Part shown: one piece after another, positions 12,703 through 24,367 of the stretch | Numbering within the stretch: the stretch's first letter is position 1 | Layout of the letters: every line of letters starts with the position of its first letter | Origin: Vespa crabro | Lineage: Eukaryota > Arthropoda > Insecta > Hymenoptera > Vespidae | Direction: 5' to 3' | Assembly: GCF_910589235.1 (NCBI RefSeq) | Contig: NC_060965.1 | Location: forward strand, 5,241,697-5,305,696 | Length of the DNA: 64,000 bases | The notes under the pieces: model-generated | The model's database searches: none | Seen by the model: only the letters and a program-made list of their open reading frames with translations | What the model was told of the DNA's origin: nothing | Position numbers and translations under genes: made by a program

Positions 12703-12808
12703 CTGATACATTCATTTTTATTTCATCTAGTTCCTGTATCATGTTAAATTATTATCTGATACATTCATTCTTATTTCATCTAGTTCCTGTATCATGTTAA
12801 ATTATTAA
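12703..12808. repeat. 53-bp perfect-like tandem duplication at the SPATA7 3' end
   Basis: Two adjacent copies, 12703-12755 and 12756-12808, begin CTGATACATTCATT and share ATTTCATCTAGTTCCTGTAT, with only one or two mismatches. The array ends five bases before the SPATA7 stop codon at 12813, so it lies in the 3' UTR. Confidence 0.9.
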
Positions 12809-12812
12809 TGAT

Positions 12813-15759
12813 TTAAAAAAATAAGTTTTCTACATCTGAGTTAAATTTTCTCACCTTTTCACTTCTTTGTTGTATTATATGGTTTTCAAATTCCTCGTCC
12901 TTAGTAATACATTTTGAATTTTTCCTTTTATACATGTCCAATTTCGTAATACAGATACCACAAGTATTTGAAACGCATGGCAATAAATTTTGAATTGGTT
13001 CATTAATTTTTTCTTTTGCTTTAGAATTCTTCATCTTGTTAGAAATTGGTACTAATTTATTTAATTCTCTGACTTTTTTTGGCGATGCACCTTTTGTTGG
13101 TTTAGTAGAGGTACGTCTCATCAACTTATTATTATCAACAGGTTTTGAATTTTCAGATTTTGATGAAGTTGTTTCTTTCTTAAATTTTTTCGTTTGTGTT
13201 GTTGGCCTTGCCTAAAAATCATCAATATTTGTTATGCATTCTTTTTTCCTTTATAATTTATATCTTAATATAAAATAAACCTGGCCATTTATGCGAGAAT
13301 TGTTTGGGCTTTTCTTTCTTTTATTTAAAAAAAGTTCTTGTGTTGATTTAGTTATCGGTATCCGATATTCATAACCATTTTTTTCTTCTGGTCTATTCTC
13401 AGTAATATGTGATGTATTGGCTTTGATTTCAGCTATTTTTTCACGACTCCATGCGAGGACATCAGTTTGAACAATACTTGGAATCTGCATATTTTCATTT
13501 ATAACTTTTTTCTTTTCTTCATACATTTCTGTTATGTGCACTCCTAATTTGTTTATTTTTTTTCTTGAACCAACACTTATTTGTACTTCTTCTGTTTGAA
13601 TGATCTCATCCGCAATATTCAATGGCTCTTCTTGGTGTAATCGTGAAAATGTCGAGCACATTCTTGTGCATAAATTTTATTTATAATTTTACAATTACTT
13701 GTTACATACACTAATATAATTAATGTATATACAATTAACACAATATCAATATATTTTACACCACAAAAACATAAACTTATTTGTTAACTATATACAGAGT
13801 AACAAATATTATCAGCTGCTCTGTTTGCTACAGATAACAAAATAAATAAACTGAAATTTTTATACGCATTTTTACAAGTTTTTACAGAAATATATAATGA
13901 AGCAAAATAAAAGTAGCTTACGGCTCTGTATAATTATCATTGAGTAGAGTTACTGGGTTTCGCGGTGTTTGGATTATTTCATCTTGTTTTGATGAAAGAT
14001 CATCAGTGGTTGAGCTCTTATTATTCTCTTTTTTCAATATCTCATTGTTAATAAAATCTTCGTTTTCATCTTCATTCATTTCTATACAAGTTGTACTCTC
14101 TGTTTGAAAATTCACATCTTCTGATTTATTAGAAAATGTTTCTATGTTTAATTCTGCCTATAAAATTTATATCAACTGTTAAAAATAATTTTGGAATATA
14201 ATGTAACAAAATAGATTATGAAAACTATACCATATTGTTAAGGACTGTTTCCATGCTCTTATTCTGTAAACTCTTACAAATATTTTCTGCTTGTTTAGGA
14301 TCTATGCCAACTTCTAATAATGATGTAAGCACATCACGCTCTGTTACAAGGAGTTCTGGATTTGCATCAATCAAAACAACTGACTTTCGACATCTTGGTT
14401 TTTTATTACATTGAGTTTCCATTAATTTTTGATAGGATAATAACTTTCCTATTACTTTATTCTCATCCAGCACCTTTGGTGGAGTTGGTGGTCTGATTTC
14501 ATGTTGCTGTATTTGATTTATATTAAAAAATTCTATATCATCATCATCCGATTCATCAGATTTTTCTGACATATTTAAGAAAGTTTTCAATTGATATATC
14601 TCTTTTAACATTCTATGCTATATAAGAAATAAAATAAGATTTTAATATATTTTTTAATTTAAAGTTACAACTTATATAGATAGGCATATATTTACCAGAT
14701 CAAGTGTAGTTCTATATCGTTTTAAATGTTTTTTAAATATTTCATTCAGTTCTTTATCAGTATATATACCACTTTTAATAATTTCTTTGGTAATCTCATA
14801 AGCAAACTTAATGTATCTTGCATCCTCTTTCGCTTGAATTTCTGTATGTTTACGTGTATAATTTTGTATTGGACTTGATAATGACGAAGAAGCATGATCT
14901 TCTTGTACAACAGAATTGGAACTTGTATCAGAATCAGAAAGATACAGATTTGTGGGTGATTTGAAAGGATTTTCACAGGTAACATAAACTGGTTTTTCAT
15001 TACACCTGCATTTTCTTTTTAAAGAAAATTCTAATCAACATTTAATGTCAATTCGAATATTATTATGGCTATTACAAGAAATTACTTAAATCTTTTACTT
15101 AAAATCTATTACTTAAAAAGAATTGTCAATCAAAATTAATATCTTACCTCTGAATGATACATTGTAAATGTTGCTTATGTTTTTTTGAATTCAAGTCTTT
15201 GATATGCTTTTTTCCAGTAGTTTTTTGTCGACTTTGTGATAATATCTTTTTTGATTTTGGCACTGAATGATTTTGATAAATATTTTGATCGTTACTCTCG
15301 GTATCAGTAGCTTGCATTTTCAATCGTGAAAGATCTATGTTGTTTATATTACATGGATATACTTCACAATTCACTTCTTTTGCGTAATGTGAAGAATATT
15401 TATCTAAATTCATCCGAAGAATATCCTGTTTTATTTAATATAATATCATCAAAGAAATTTAAACAATTTTATATTTAGTATATTGTATTAATATATTCTA
15501 TAATATATATACACACATTGAAAAATGTATGAACATACCATAGGATGATGCTTGGTATCAAAAGCCAATTGGTCAACAAAATTATCTAAACTGAATCTCC
15601 TGGGAAGTTGTACTTTTAACTGTTTTTTCTTATTATTTATATATTTTTTATTTTTAGTATCCACAACACTTTTTGCTAACAAAACTCGACGTATGTGAAA
15701 TCGCATAGAATTATAGGCAGACAACTGTTCAAAATAATTTTCTCCAGCCAGGTTATACA
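12813..15759 (-). CDS. SPATA7: SPATA7 homologue (5' end unresolved)
   Basis: Seven minus-strand exons join in phase: 15759-15539, 15425-15148, 15005-14696, 14617-14231, 14157-13922, 13662-13281 and 13211-12813, giving about 736 residues (human SPATA7 599). Two blocks match vertebrate SPATA7: the N-terminal AYNSMRFHIRRVLLAKSVVD, and FAYEITKEIIKSGIYTDKEL continuing into a basic KKHLKRYR segment. The rest is Lys/Asn/Ser-rich and poorly conserved. SPATA7 acts at the ciliary transition zone with RPGRIP1 and is a retinal-degeneration gene in humans; a ciliary role here is inferred. Exon 1 at 15759 follows a good acceptor and starts with two bases of a split codon, so at least one upstream exon exists. 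A short ATG-bearing stretch near 15995 looked promising but its phase does not fit. The acceptor at 13663 is weak. Confidence 0.8.
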
Positions 15760-16781
15760 CTAAATAGAAAAATAATTATATACAATAATTTTTTATTATA
15801 TAAATTCTTATATTTATGTCATATAGAACACATTTGGTGTATTGTGATAAATTAAAAGCATTTTTCTGCTTCTTCATATAATATACATATTAACTTGTAA
15901 ATAATAAAAATATGGCCAAATTTATATATTGGCAAATAGCTTTGGAAAAATTAAGACTCACATTACTCCAAACTCAGGCAACATTTGGAACGTCATAGGT
16001 TTGGAATATACATGCATGCAAAAAAGAATACTTATATATAGGTACTCAAACAAAAAGACTCAACAACTATTATATAAAGAATATAATAAATACATTATAC
16101 GTACCACTGCTTTTGAGATTAATTTCGCTGTTGTGAAATCGTATCATTTTTTTTTATTGAAATATATAATTAACTTCAAGTAAACACTGTTTTAAACTCT
16201 AAACTTTCAAATAATATAAAATAAAATATATTTAAATCATGCTTTATCCATTGTAAATAATAAATTTCAGCACTATGGTAGAGTCTTGATAAATATTTAA
16301 GCTTTTGTTCGAAAATGTTCAGTCATATTTGGAATAATTTTGCTTCAGGCAAAGAAAAAGTAAAATCTTTCTTCTTTCTACTTAAGATTGACTGTACTAT
16401 AAATACGTCATCATGTTGCTTAGTAACAGAAGATAATGCATGACTTTATGCTATATATATATCTATTACACACACACACACACATACTCAAGCATATACA
16501 TTTTTTATTTATATATGTTAATAAATGGAAAATTAATTCAAAATAGTATAGATTATGCATTTCATTTTTTGTATATTAACTATATGCATATTAGATGCAT
16601 TCTATATTTTATTTATATTTTATCAGTATAGCAAAGGAAGTATATTTAATATCACACTCAGATAGCATTTGGAGGCAACAAGAAGACACATACACTACAG
16701 TGAAAACAAGTATTTTTATTGGACGACTATTTTTTAGTAATCAAGCAATTTTAACAAAAATAACATTAATTTTGACTATAC
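15760..16781. other. Divergent region between SPATA7 and AMACR
   Basis: AT-rich; must contain the missing first SPATA7 exon(s) and both promoters. A (CA)n tract lies near 16468-16485. No other coding exon could be supported. Confidence 0.5.
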
Positions 16782-16962
16782 ATGGCATTAAAGGGGATAA
16801 AAGTTATTGAAATGGCTGGAATTGCACCAGGACCATTTTGTGGAATGTTATTAGCAGAATTTGGAGCTTCTGTAATAAGAATAGATAAAGTAAGTACGAT
16901 AAATTGAAGTAAGAATATTTTTCAATTTTACTATATTAATGAGTTTATTTACTTGCTATAAA

Positions 16963-16995
<33 letters not shown>

Positions 16996-18343
16996 TCTTT
17001 TTGTTTTAGGTTAAAAATTCCCAGGTATTACCAGATTTTATTGCTCAAGGAAAACGATCTATAGCATTAAATTTGAAAACAGAGAAGGGTATAGATATTT
17101 TAAAGAAAATGTGTAGTCATACTGATGTAATAATAGATCCTTTTCGTAGAGGTCAATAATATAGTTTTCTATAAATCTAAAAATAAGATTTTTATTCTAT
17201 TTTTATTTTCTGTCATTATATACATATCTATATATATATTTTTATACAATTTATGTAATAGGTGTCATGGAACAAATGAAAATTGGACCTGATGATATAA
17301 TGCAGATAAATAAACGGATTATTTATGCCAGATTAAATGGATTTGGGCAAAAAGGTTCTTATGCAGATATGGCAGGTCATGATATTAATTTTCTAGGTTT
17401 ATCAGGTATTAATATATATTTTTTTTTTCAAATGTATAAATATTAATATTTTTTATTTTGCAAAGTTGTTATATATTTTATTGCTTTAGCAAATGAATTG
17501 TTTTCATTTAGGCTTACTTTCTTTATTTGGGCGTGCTAAAGAGAAACCAACACCGCCTGTCAATCTAGTTGCTGACTTTGCTGGTGGTGGTTTAATGTGT
17601 GCCTTAGGTATCCTTTTAGCACTTTTGGAACGTAATCGTAGTAATTTAGGCCAAGTAGTAGATATTTCTATGGTAGAAGGTACAGCATATTTAGGAAGTT
17701 GGTTCTTTAGATCTCAGTCAGTGGATACTCTTTGGGGTAACCCACGTGGTCAGAATTTGTGAGGATGCTATTTTTTTTTCCTATTTTATCATGGGATTGT
17801 AATTTATCTATAGTAATTAAAACATATTCTTGTAGATTAGATACTGGCACACATTTTTATAATACTTATGAAACAAAGGATAAACGTTATATGGCAGTTG
17901 GTGCTATTGAGTCAAAATTTTATAATATTTTGTTAGAGAAACTTGGTTTATCTGAGGATGAAGTACCACAATTTGGAAATTTTGATAAAAATCATGCATT
18001 ATTTGTTGATATATTTAAAACAAAAACGCAGGCTCAATGGTGTGCTATTTTTGATGGTGTGGATGCTTGTGTAACACCAATTTTAAATTTAAAAGATACA
18101 CCTCATCATCCACATAATAAAGAAAATGAAACTTTCAAAGTTACAGAAGATAATTGTGCAATACCAAATCCTGCACCACGATTATCTCGTACACCTGGTA
18201 TTTCAATGGCAACTTGTAAAATTCCAGAACAAGGAGAACATAGTATTGAAATTCTTACTGAATTAGGATTTAATTCTAAAGAGATAGATAATTTTTTAAC
18301 AAACAAGATAGTTACACAAAGTCTATCTCAGTGTAAATTATAA
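16782..18343 (+). CDS. AMACR: Alpha-methylacyl-CoA racemase
   Basis: Five exons, 16782-16889, 17010-17151, 17262-17405, 17512-17758 and 17836-18343, give 382 residues, the same length as human AMACR. Family III CoA-transferase fold hallmarks are visible: GIKVIEMAGIAPGPFCGMLL at the N-terminus, NGFGQKGSYADMAGHDIN with the catalytic His/Asp region, GQNLLDTGTHFYNTYETKD, then MAVGAIESKFY with the catalytic Glu. The enzyme interconverts (R)- and (S)-2-methylacyl-CoA thioesters so that branched-chain acids can enter beta-oxidation, in peroxisomes and mitochondria. The C-terminus QCKL is a possible weak peroxisomal signal, since human AMACR ends in a KASL-type signal; this is inference. AATAAA lies at 18361. 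No disruption is seen. Confidence 0.95.
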
Positions 18344-18360
18344 AGCTATCCTATAATTAC

Positions 18361-18366
18361 AATAAA
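18361..18366 (+). terminator. Candidate polyadenylation signal for AMACR
   Basis: AATAAA 18 bases after the AMACR stop codon. It is placed plausibly, but AT-rich context lowers its weight. Confidence 0.45.
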
Positions 18367-18449
18367 TTTAATATATGTTATTGAATAATATTACAAATAA
18401 TAATATATTTCAATACAATTCAATAAGTATCTAATAATATTGACAAATA

Positions 18450-18530
18450 TTGGGTTGGAAACTAAGTGATTGCGGAAAGTGTAAAGTCCATATATCGACA
18501 AAATGCGCAATCACTTAGTTGCCAATCCAA
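18450..18530. mobile_element. Mariner-type MITE with near-perfect terminal inverted repeats
   Basis: An 81-bp element flanked by TA on both sides (18448-18449 and 18531-18532). The left end TTGGGTTGGAAACTAAGTGA pairs with the reverse complement of the right end TTGGATTGGCAACTAAGTGA, and both continue TTGCG. The inverted repeats are about 25 bp with two mismatches. This is the end structure and TA target duplication of Tc1/mariner elements. There is no coding capacity. Confidence 0.9.
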
Positions 18531-18644
18531 TAGTTGGATAAAAGCAATAAAAATATATTTTTTATAGCATTTTACGCCTGGTGTTATGATGATTTATATC
18601 AACTAAATAGAAAGTATATATTTAAAAAAATAAAATACAATATA

Positions 18645-19415
18645 TTGGGTTGTTCGGAAATTATTTTTGTTTTTTTTGTTTGTTTTGTAAACATAAACAA
18701 CAATTTTTTTATAATATATAAATATTTTATTTAATTATACATTGACCATTTTGATTCAATATCTTTTAATATTTTTCTGCTTGTAACATAATTCCATGTT
18801 CATAAAAAAAAACTGATTGAAATGATTTTTGACATTCTCATTTGAAGAATGTTTTACCATTTAAGAAATTTTGTAAAGACCGAAACAAATAATAATGGCT
18901 CGAATTATTATTGTTGTAGACAATCCATTATTTATACACTTTATTTATTCGCCAGTTATTAATCGTTTTAAAAATGGATTATTATTTGATGCCTAAGGAG
19001 TAAATCACAAATATTAATGTGATAATATTAATCTCTCTTTAAGAATGTGTAAATTCCATATATCCAGCATTGAAACGAAATCAACTCGTTTCATGTGATC
19101 ATAAATAGTCGAATTCGACAAATTTAATTTCATAGCAATTTCTCGTGTTGTTATGTTTTGTTTCAATCAATAGCTTTATTTTATTTTTATCAGCTTTAAT
19201 TGGTCTTCTAGAACGTGGTGTATCTTTGATATTAAAATTACGAAATAAAATTTTACAAATCAGTTTTAGCACTGGCATTTTAATAAGACATCTATTTCAT
19301 ATAGGTCACATAATTTTTTTCTTTTTTACCAATATTTTTACCTTTTTTGGTAATAAACAAGTAAAATATGCCGAAAATACTGCTTTTAATTCTTCACATT
19401 TTATAAGGCACCAAT
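18645..19415 (-). mobile_element. Decayed, truncated mariner-like transposon
   Basis: The right end of the element (left in this orientation) begins after TA with TTGGGTTGTTCGGAAA, a mariner-type terminus. The minus strand then encodes broken transposase pieces. These are a helix-turn-helix block TTREIAMKLNLSNSTIYDHM with MLDIWNLHILK after it (about 19030-19155), and ahead of that PRSRRPIKADKNKI in another frame. Further 3' (about 18900-18990) are remnants of the ICDLLL..ITGE region. Frameshifts and stop codons show it is inactive. The opposite inverted repeat is not found, so the 5' boundary is approximate. Confidence 0.8.
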
Positions 19416-20156
19416 AAAAAATAATCAAACAGAATTCTTTACAAGTATACCTTCAAATGTTAACTATCAAAATATATAATAACAATATGATTTATAATGA
19501 AGTTAGCTGCTTAAAAATACAATTAATATCTCTTTGGGGAAAAAAAAACGAAATTACAAAATATAAAATTAATCAACAAGATTTCATTTTAAAGACGAAG
19601 ATTTAACTTAAAATCTTACTTTTTCACATTTTTGAAAAAGCTTTTTTTTCCTGAACACAATTGTATTAAAAAATATTTTTTTTTTCGAAAATAGCTTATA
19701 AACAAATAAAAAGCTTTTTCCAAAATTCGAAAAAAAGGAATTCCTAAATTAAACTTTTGTATTTAAAGTGAGACCTTGTCATTAAAATCGATCATGAATT
19801 ACACGCGTTGTCATTGTTGGCGTAAATATTGTTTTCGATATTTTTTTTGCGAAGAAAAAGTTTTGTACTGTGGCGCCTCAAGAAATTTGCGGCAAAAGCG
19901 AAAAAGCTCGTATCCTTACTACTGATTTCTATATTACCATATTCTATATTGAATGTGAAATATGTTTGTGGAGTATAAAGTAGGAATTATCTAGTAGAAT
20001 TTTTAAAGCATTCCATTTGCAAAGAAATGTGTTTCACGATGCTCGTATAGAGAAGCATACTCGGTCACTTCATATTCTCGGGATAGATGATTTTATGATA
20101 AAATTAAGAAAATTCATGTCCAATGTTATAAAGATTGTAACGCGCAAGAAACTTAT

Positions 20157-20625
20157 ATTTTATTTAAAATACCAATACTTAACAATTTTAATCTTAGAAT
20201 AGTTGGCCTTGTGTAATATAAACATATTTACACAATTTTTCTTTGACGATAACGGAGTTAGTTTTTTTTTTCTACTACGATGCGTAAAAATTGAAATCCT
20301 CGTTTTCTAAACGTGAAAACTTATTAATATACTTTCGGTAATTTTATAATCAATTTTAAAATCTCTAATGTACGCGGAGTATAATAAATTAATATTTAAG
20401 CAATAGTTTAAACAATAAAATGATGGAAACGCAGGAGAAACTTAAAATAATTTTAATATACAATTTCAATACTTAAAAATTTTTTTCTCTTTAATCTCAG
20501 GATTGTTGATCTTGTGCAATATAAACATAAACGAGCTTTTTTTTTTTTTAACTTTGACGATTATGGAATTAGTTTTATTTTGTACTATGACGTGTAAAGA
20601 TCGAATTCTCATTTTCTATAATATT
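20157..20625. repeat. Diverged direct repeat, two units about 290-300 bp apart
   Basis: Unit 1 (about 20157-20313) and unit 2 (about 20444-20625) share an ordered series of blocks. These are a CAATACTTAA-like start, GTTG(G/A)(C/T)CTTGTG(T/C)AATATAAACATA, CTTTGACGAT(A/T)A, GGA(G/A)TTAGTTTT, and a TACTA(C/T)GA(T/C)G(C/T)GTAAA block. Similarity is imperfect with small indels, as in an old repeat. No coding capacity is seen. Confidence 0.6.
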
Positions 20626-20675
20626 TCTTTGGATTAGTATGCAGAATTTCTCATTTTCTTTTACTTTTTTTTAAG

Positions 20676-21112
20676 TTAAATTAAATTAAATTCATCGGTT
20701 GGACCCATGGACATGGACCTTTGTGCGGATTGCTGTTTCAGCATTGTATAGAATTCTCGAATGGGAGCCTTAGAATGTGGGTTCTTCGGTATGAACCCTC
20801 GGATGGGTCTTCTTCTTTCAGTAGAGAAAAATTGAACTCGATTTTGGTCGAGTGAAATGATATTCAATGATGTTCACTTCTCGTTCCGAGTTCCAGCGTT
20901 GTCGTGTACGCTTACGTTTCGATTTCTTTTTCTTTTCTTTCCTCGTCTCTCTTCTTTATCTCATATTTCTTCTCTTTCTCTTATTTCTCTTCTCTTTTTA
21001 TCTTTCAGGAATCATCGAGAGATCATCGAGGGATAGATTCATCTGCGATCGGATGAGTCCGATGTATCGTCGAATGGCTGCGTTCATCATTGATTTTTAT
21101 GCGAGAATATGA
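20676..21112. other. GC-richer island with two orphan ORFs of unknown status
   Basis: Base composition rises here compared with the flanks. On the minus strand 20867-20676 encodes up to 63 residues, ending in a Gln/Ser/Met-rich tail after PIRGFIPKNPHSKAPIREF. On the plus strand 20867-21112 is open for 81 residues with a hydrophobic Phe/Leu/Ser middle that is probably a T-rich artefact, and a good acceptor-like TTTATCTTTCAG ends near 21009. I recognise neither protein. It could be an exon, a promoter with 5' UTR, or an old inserted fragment. Confidence 0.3.
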
Positions 21113-22261
21113 GAAGAATAAGGAAAACATTTGCGCTCGTATTGGCAGGCACGAGTAAAAGTCTTATAAGGAATTTTATTTAATTTGTTCGAAAATTCGA
21201 TTAGATTACCTTACGAACGTGGTAAAATAAAGTCATTGTTAACTCGTGGGTCTTCACATGCAGCAACTTCCACGTAATGAGACTTAGGTCGATAATACTT
21301 ATGATATATTGAAATCTAATTGTAAATAACGCAATGCAAGTACTATCAGACGAATGGCGACTGCATATTTCAATGTATTTTCAAAATACTTTCAATCTGA
21401 TTAAACATTAAAGTACTAATACTTTACATTGTTAATAATACTTCTACAGGCAAATAGATAAGATATAGTTAAATTAAAATTACACATTTATTTCTATAAA
21501 TTCGCAAATTTATATATTAATTATTATATGTGTTAATTATATTTATTATTCTTTATCGTGAAACAAATGCATATCGACGTCGTATCTAAAATGGATCACT
21601 GGATGGATCACTAGATGGATCACTAGAATGAAGACGTAAGCTAATATCGAAAAATGATATACATGTAAGAGATTGTCTGTTTGACTTTACAGTCTGCTAA
21701 ACTACTTACTCTAATTCACATAAAATCAATTGTTATATCATACGTTAGTGAAGAATAACCAAACAAGCTTATGTACCGATACGATAGACGCTTGGTGATG
21801 ATAGTATTTCCCGCTTGTATTCGTAGTTGATATTTTATCCATACCTATCGCTGAAATCATATACGTTTCGAACAAAAGGTAGTGAACAACTTTAAACCTA
21901 CCAATATATCTAATTTGTACTCGAGTTAGTTTTCTATGATATGAAACATTGTACGTAATTCATTACCCAATCAAATTGTAGTTGCCATGTCTAGTCATGT
22001 CTTTGTCTCACTAACCTCAAATAAATGACGTACGGACGTACGTTTTTTTTTTATATATTTATATTTAACAAATAACGTATATCACTTAGAAACAATATGC
22101 GAATACATCATATTTAGTTTTTATAAATATGCAATTGAAATATATAATCATTCACAGTGATATATGAAATGTATGAAAAATAAATAGTTGTACATATTGC
22201 AGGTTACTGTTAGTAGATTGTTGGAAAAGAATTATAAATTTTGTTTAATTTAATCGTAACA

Positions 22262-22448
22262 ATGTTGAGAAGAAGACACGTTAATATTAAAACTATGAAA
22301 GAACTTGATGCATTTCCTAAAGTACCTGAACCATATGTAGATAAAACTGCAGTTGGTGGGACTTGTAAGTAATTTTGATTAATTTTGATTAATTTAGAAT
22401 AAGGTTCGAGATACAAGATATATATGTATACATGTATACATATATATG

Positions 22449-22479
<31 letters not shown>

Positions 22480-23868
22480 GTATACATATATGTATTCCCT
22501 TTTTATCTATGTTTCAGTTTCTATCTTCACATTTTGTATTATTGCTTATTTAATAATAGCAGAAACAAATTATTTTCTTGATAGTAGATTGCAATTTAAA
22601 TTTGAACCAGATACAGACTATGATGCAAAATTGAAAATAAATATTGATATAACTGTGGCAATGCCATGTGGTCGCATCGGGGCAGATATTTTAGATTCAA
22701 CGAATCAAAATTTAGTAGGTTATGATACTTTAGAAGAAGAAAATACTTGGTGGGAATTAAGTTTAGAACAAAGATCACATTTTGAAGCTTTGAAACATAT
22801 GAATTCATATTTAAGAGAAGAGTATCATGCAATCCATGAATTACTTTGGAAATCTAATCAAATTACATTGCATAGTGAAATGCCAAAAAGGTTTACATAT
22901 CTTCTTATGTGATTATGTAGAATATTTTATTTTGTGATAATCAGTCACATATATTAATCTAATATAAAATATTGTTTTCTTTAGAACTCGTGAACCATCA
23001 TATGTACCAGATGCATGTCGAATTCATGGTAGTATAAATGCAAATAAAGTCGCTGGAAACTTTCACATAACTGCTGGAAAATCTTTACCTCTTCCAAGAG
23101 ATCACATACATATTTCTGCATTTATGACTAATAGAGACTATAATTTTACTCATAGAATTAATAAGTTTTCCTTTGGAGGACCTAGTCCTGGTATTGTACA
23201 TCCTCTTGAGGGAGATGAAAAAATTGCTGACAATAGTAAATTGAAATTTTACTTACTAATATTATAAATTAAATTATTATAATAATATTATAAATTAAAT
23301 TAAATTATTGATTGAATATTTAATTTATTTCTTAGATATGATGCTATATCAGTATTTTGTGGAAATAGTTCCCACTGACATAAGAACTTTGCTAAGTACA
23401 TTTAAAACATATCAATATAGCGTAAAAGATCATCAAAGACCTATTGATCATTTAAAAGGATCTCATGGAATACCTGGCATATTTTTTAAATATGACATGA
23501 GTGCTTTGAAAATAAGGATTACACAAGAACGCGATACCATTACACAATTTTTAGTAAAATTATGTGCCACAGTTGGAGGTATATTTGTTACAAGTGGTAA
23601 GTGTGTATATTATTTAATACAAAGTGATTAGACTTTTTAAACATTCGAAACATTTATAGGTTTGATAAAAAATATTATACAAAATTTTTGGTATATTATA
23701 TGTTGCAAATTTTTTCGTCATGAGGCTGATGTAAATAACCAAAGAAAATCTGTTTCCTTAATTGCAAGAGATTATGAAAGTCCACGAACTATAAATTTAC
23801 TTCAAGTTTCAGCACCTGATAATATTGATATTATGTTAAAACCTCAGAAAAATAATTATGTAAATTGA
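22262..23868 (+). CDS. ERGIC2: ERGIC2, ER-Golgi intermediate compartment protein 2
   Basis: Five exons, 22262-22364, 22518-22890, 22985-23235, 23336-23596 and 23660-23868, give 398 residues (human 377). The N-terminal cytosolic KELDAFPKVPEPYVDKTAVG motif is followed by the first membrane segment (FSIFTFCIIAYLIIAE). The luminal domain follows, with KINIDITVAMPCGRIGAD, DACRIHG and NKVAGNFHITAGK. The second membrane segment lies near the FLVKLCATVGGIFVTSG motif before a short cytosolic tail. ERGIC2 works with ERGIC3 in the Erv41-Erv46 cargo receptor that cycles between ER and Golgi and retrieves ER residents. Glucosidase I is a known retrieval client of the yeast complex. The frame is intact. 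Confidence 0.95.
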
Positions 23869-24367
23869 TTTTCTAAAGCATTTGCCATCATTATAGTAAT
23901 ATACTGCACTAACTTAAAATAAAACATATTGCATATGTCACGTCATATGTAATAAATATTGTATAGTGAATATGTTGATAAAAGTATTATCGTGTATAAA
24001 AAAAGGATTTTAAATATAGATCTAATATTAATAATGTTTTACATATCATTTTTCCCGCATGTAATTTAATTTTTAATTCGATCATTAATATTTTAATTTA
24101 TTATTTTATATTATAAAAATAATTTATATAGTTTAAATTTAATATAGTTTTCTATTTTTATTGTTATCTATTCTTATTACCGGTATATTTATTATTCATT
24201 TAATCGATATATCGATCCGATCGATTAAAACGATTTTCGAGTTTTTAGCCGGATTGCCACGCGCGCATGTAAGCAGTCGACGTATCATTTGCGTCCTGTC
24301 AAATCAAAGTAGCTAGAATAAGGAGTTGTTACTTTGCAATGCAAAGTGTACCTTACATTATTAAAAC
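23869..24367. other. Spacer between ERGIC2 and GPHR
   Basis: Contains ERGIC2 3' UTR sequence with AATAAA-like hexamers near 23950. A locally GC-richer stretch follows (about 24205-24310) that probably holds the GPHR promoter. No coding region is seen. Confidence 0.5.

Larger units (their letters stand above)
19416..22261. other. Gene-poor region between the mariner relic and ERGIC2
   Basis: Mostly AT-rich. It holds a diverged repeat pair (20157-20625), a GC-richer island with orphan ORFs (20676-21112) and a short TGGATCACT repeat near 21592-21630. Sequence just before 22262 should include the ERGIC2 promoter. No further gene was recognised. Confidence 0.5.

Noticed and set aside
15960..16010. 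Candidate first SPATA7 exon on the minus strand (ATG near 15995, donor GTGAGT)
   Set aside because: Its peptide vaguely recalls the SPATA7 N-terminus, but the donor phase gives a stop when joined to the exon starting at 15759.
19145..19417. 90-residue plus-strand frame inside the mariner relic
   Set aside because: The meaningful protein similarity is on the minus strand (transposase helix-turn-helix); this frame is its shadow.
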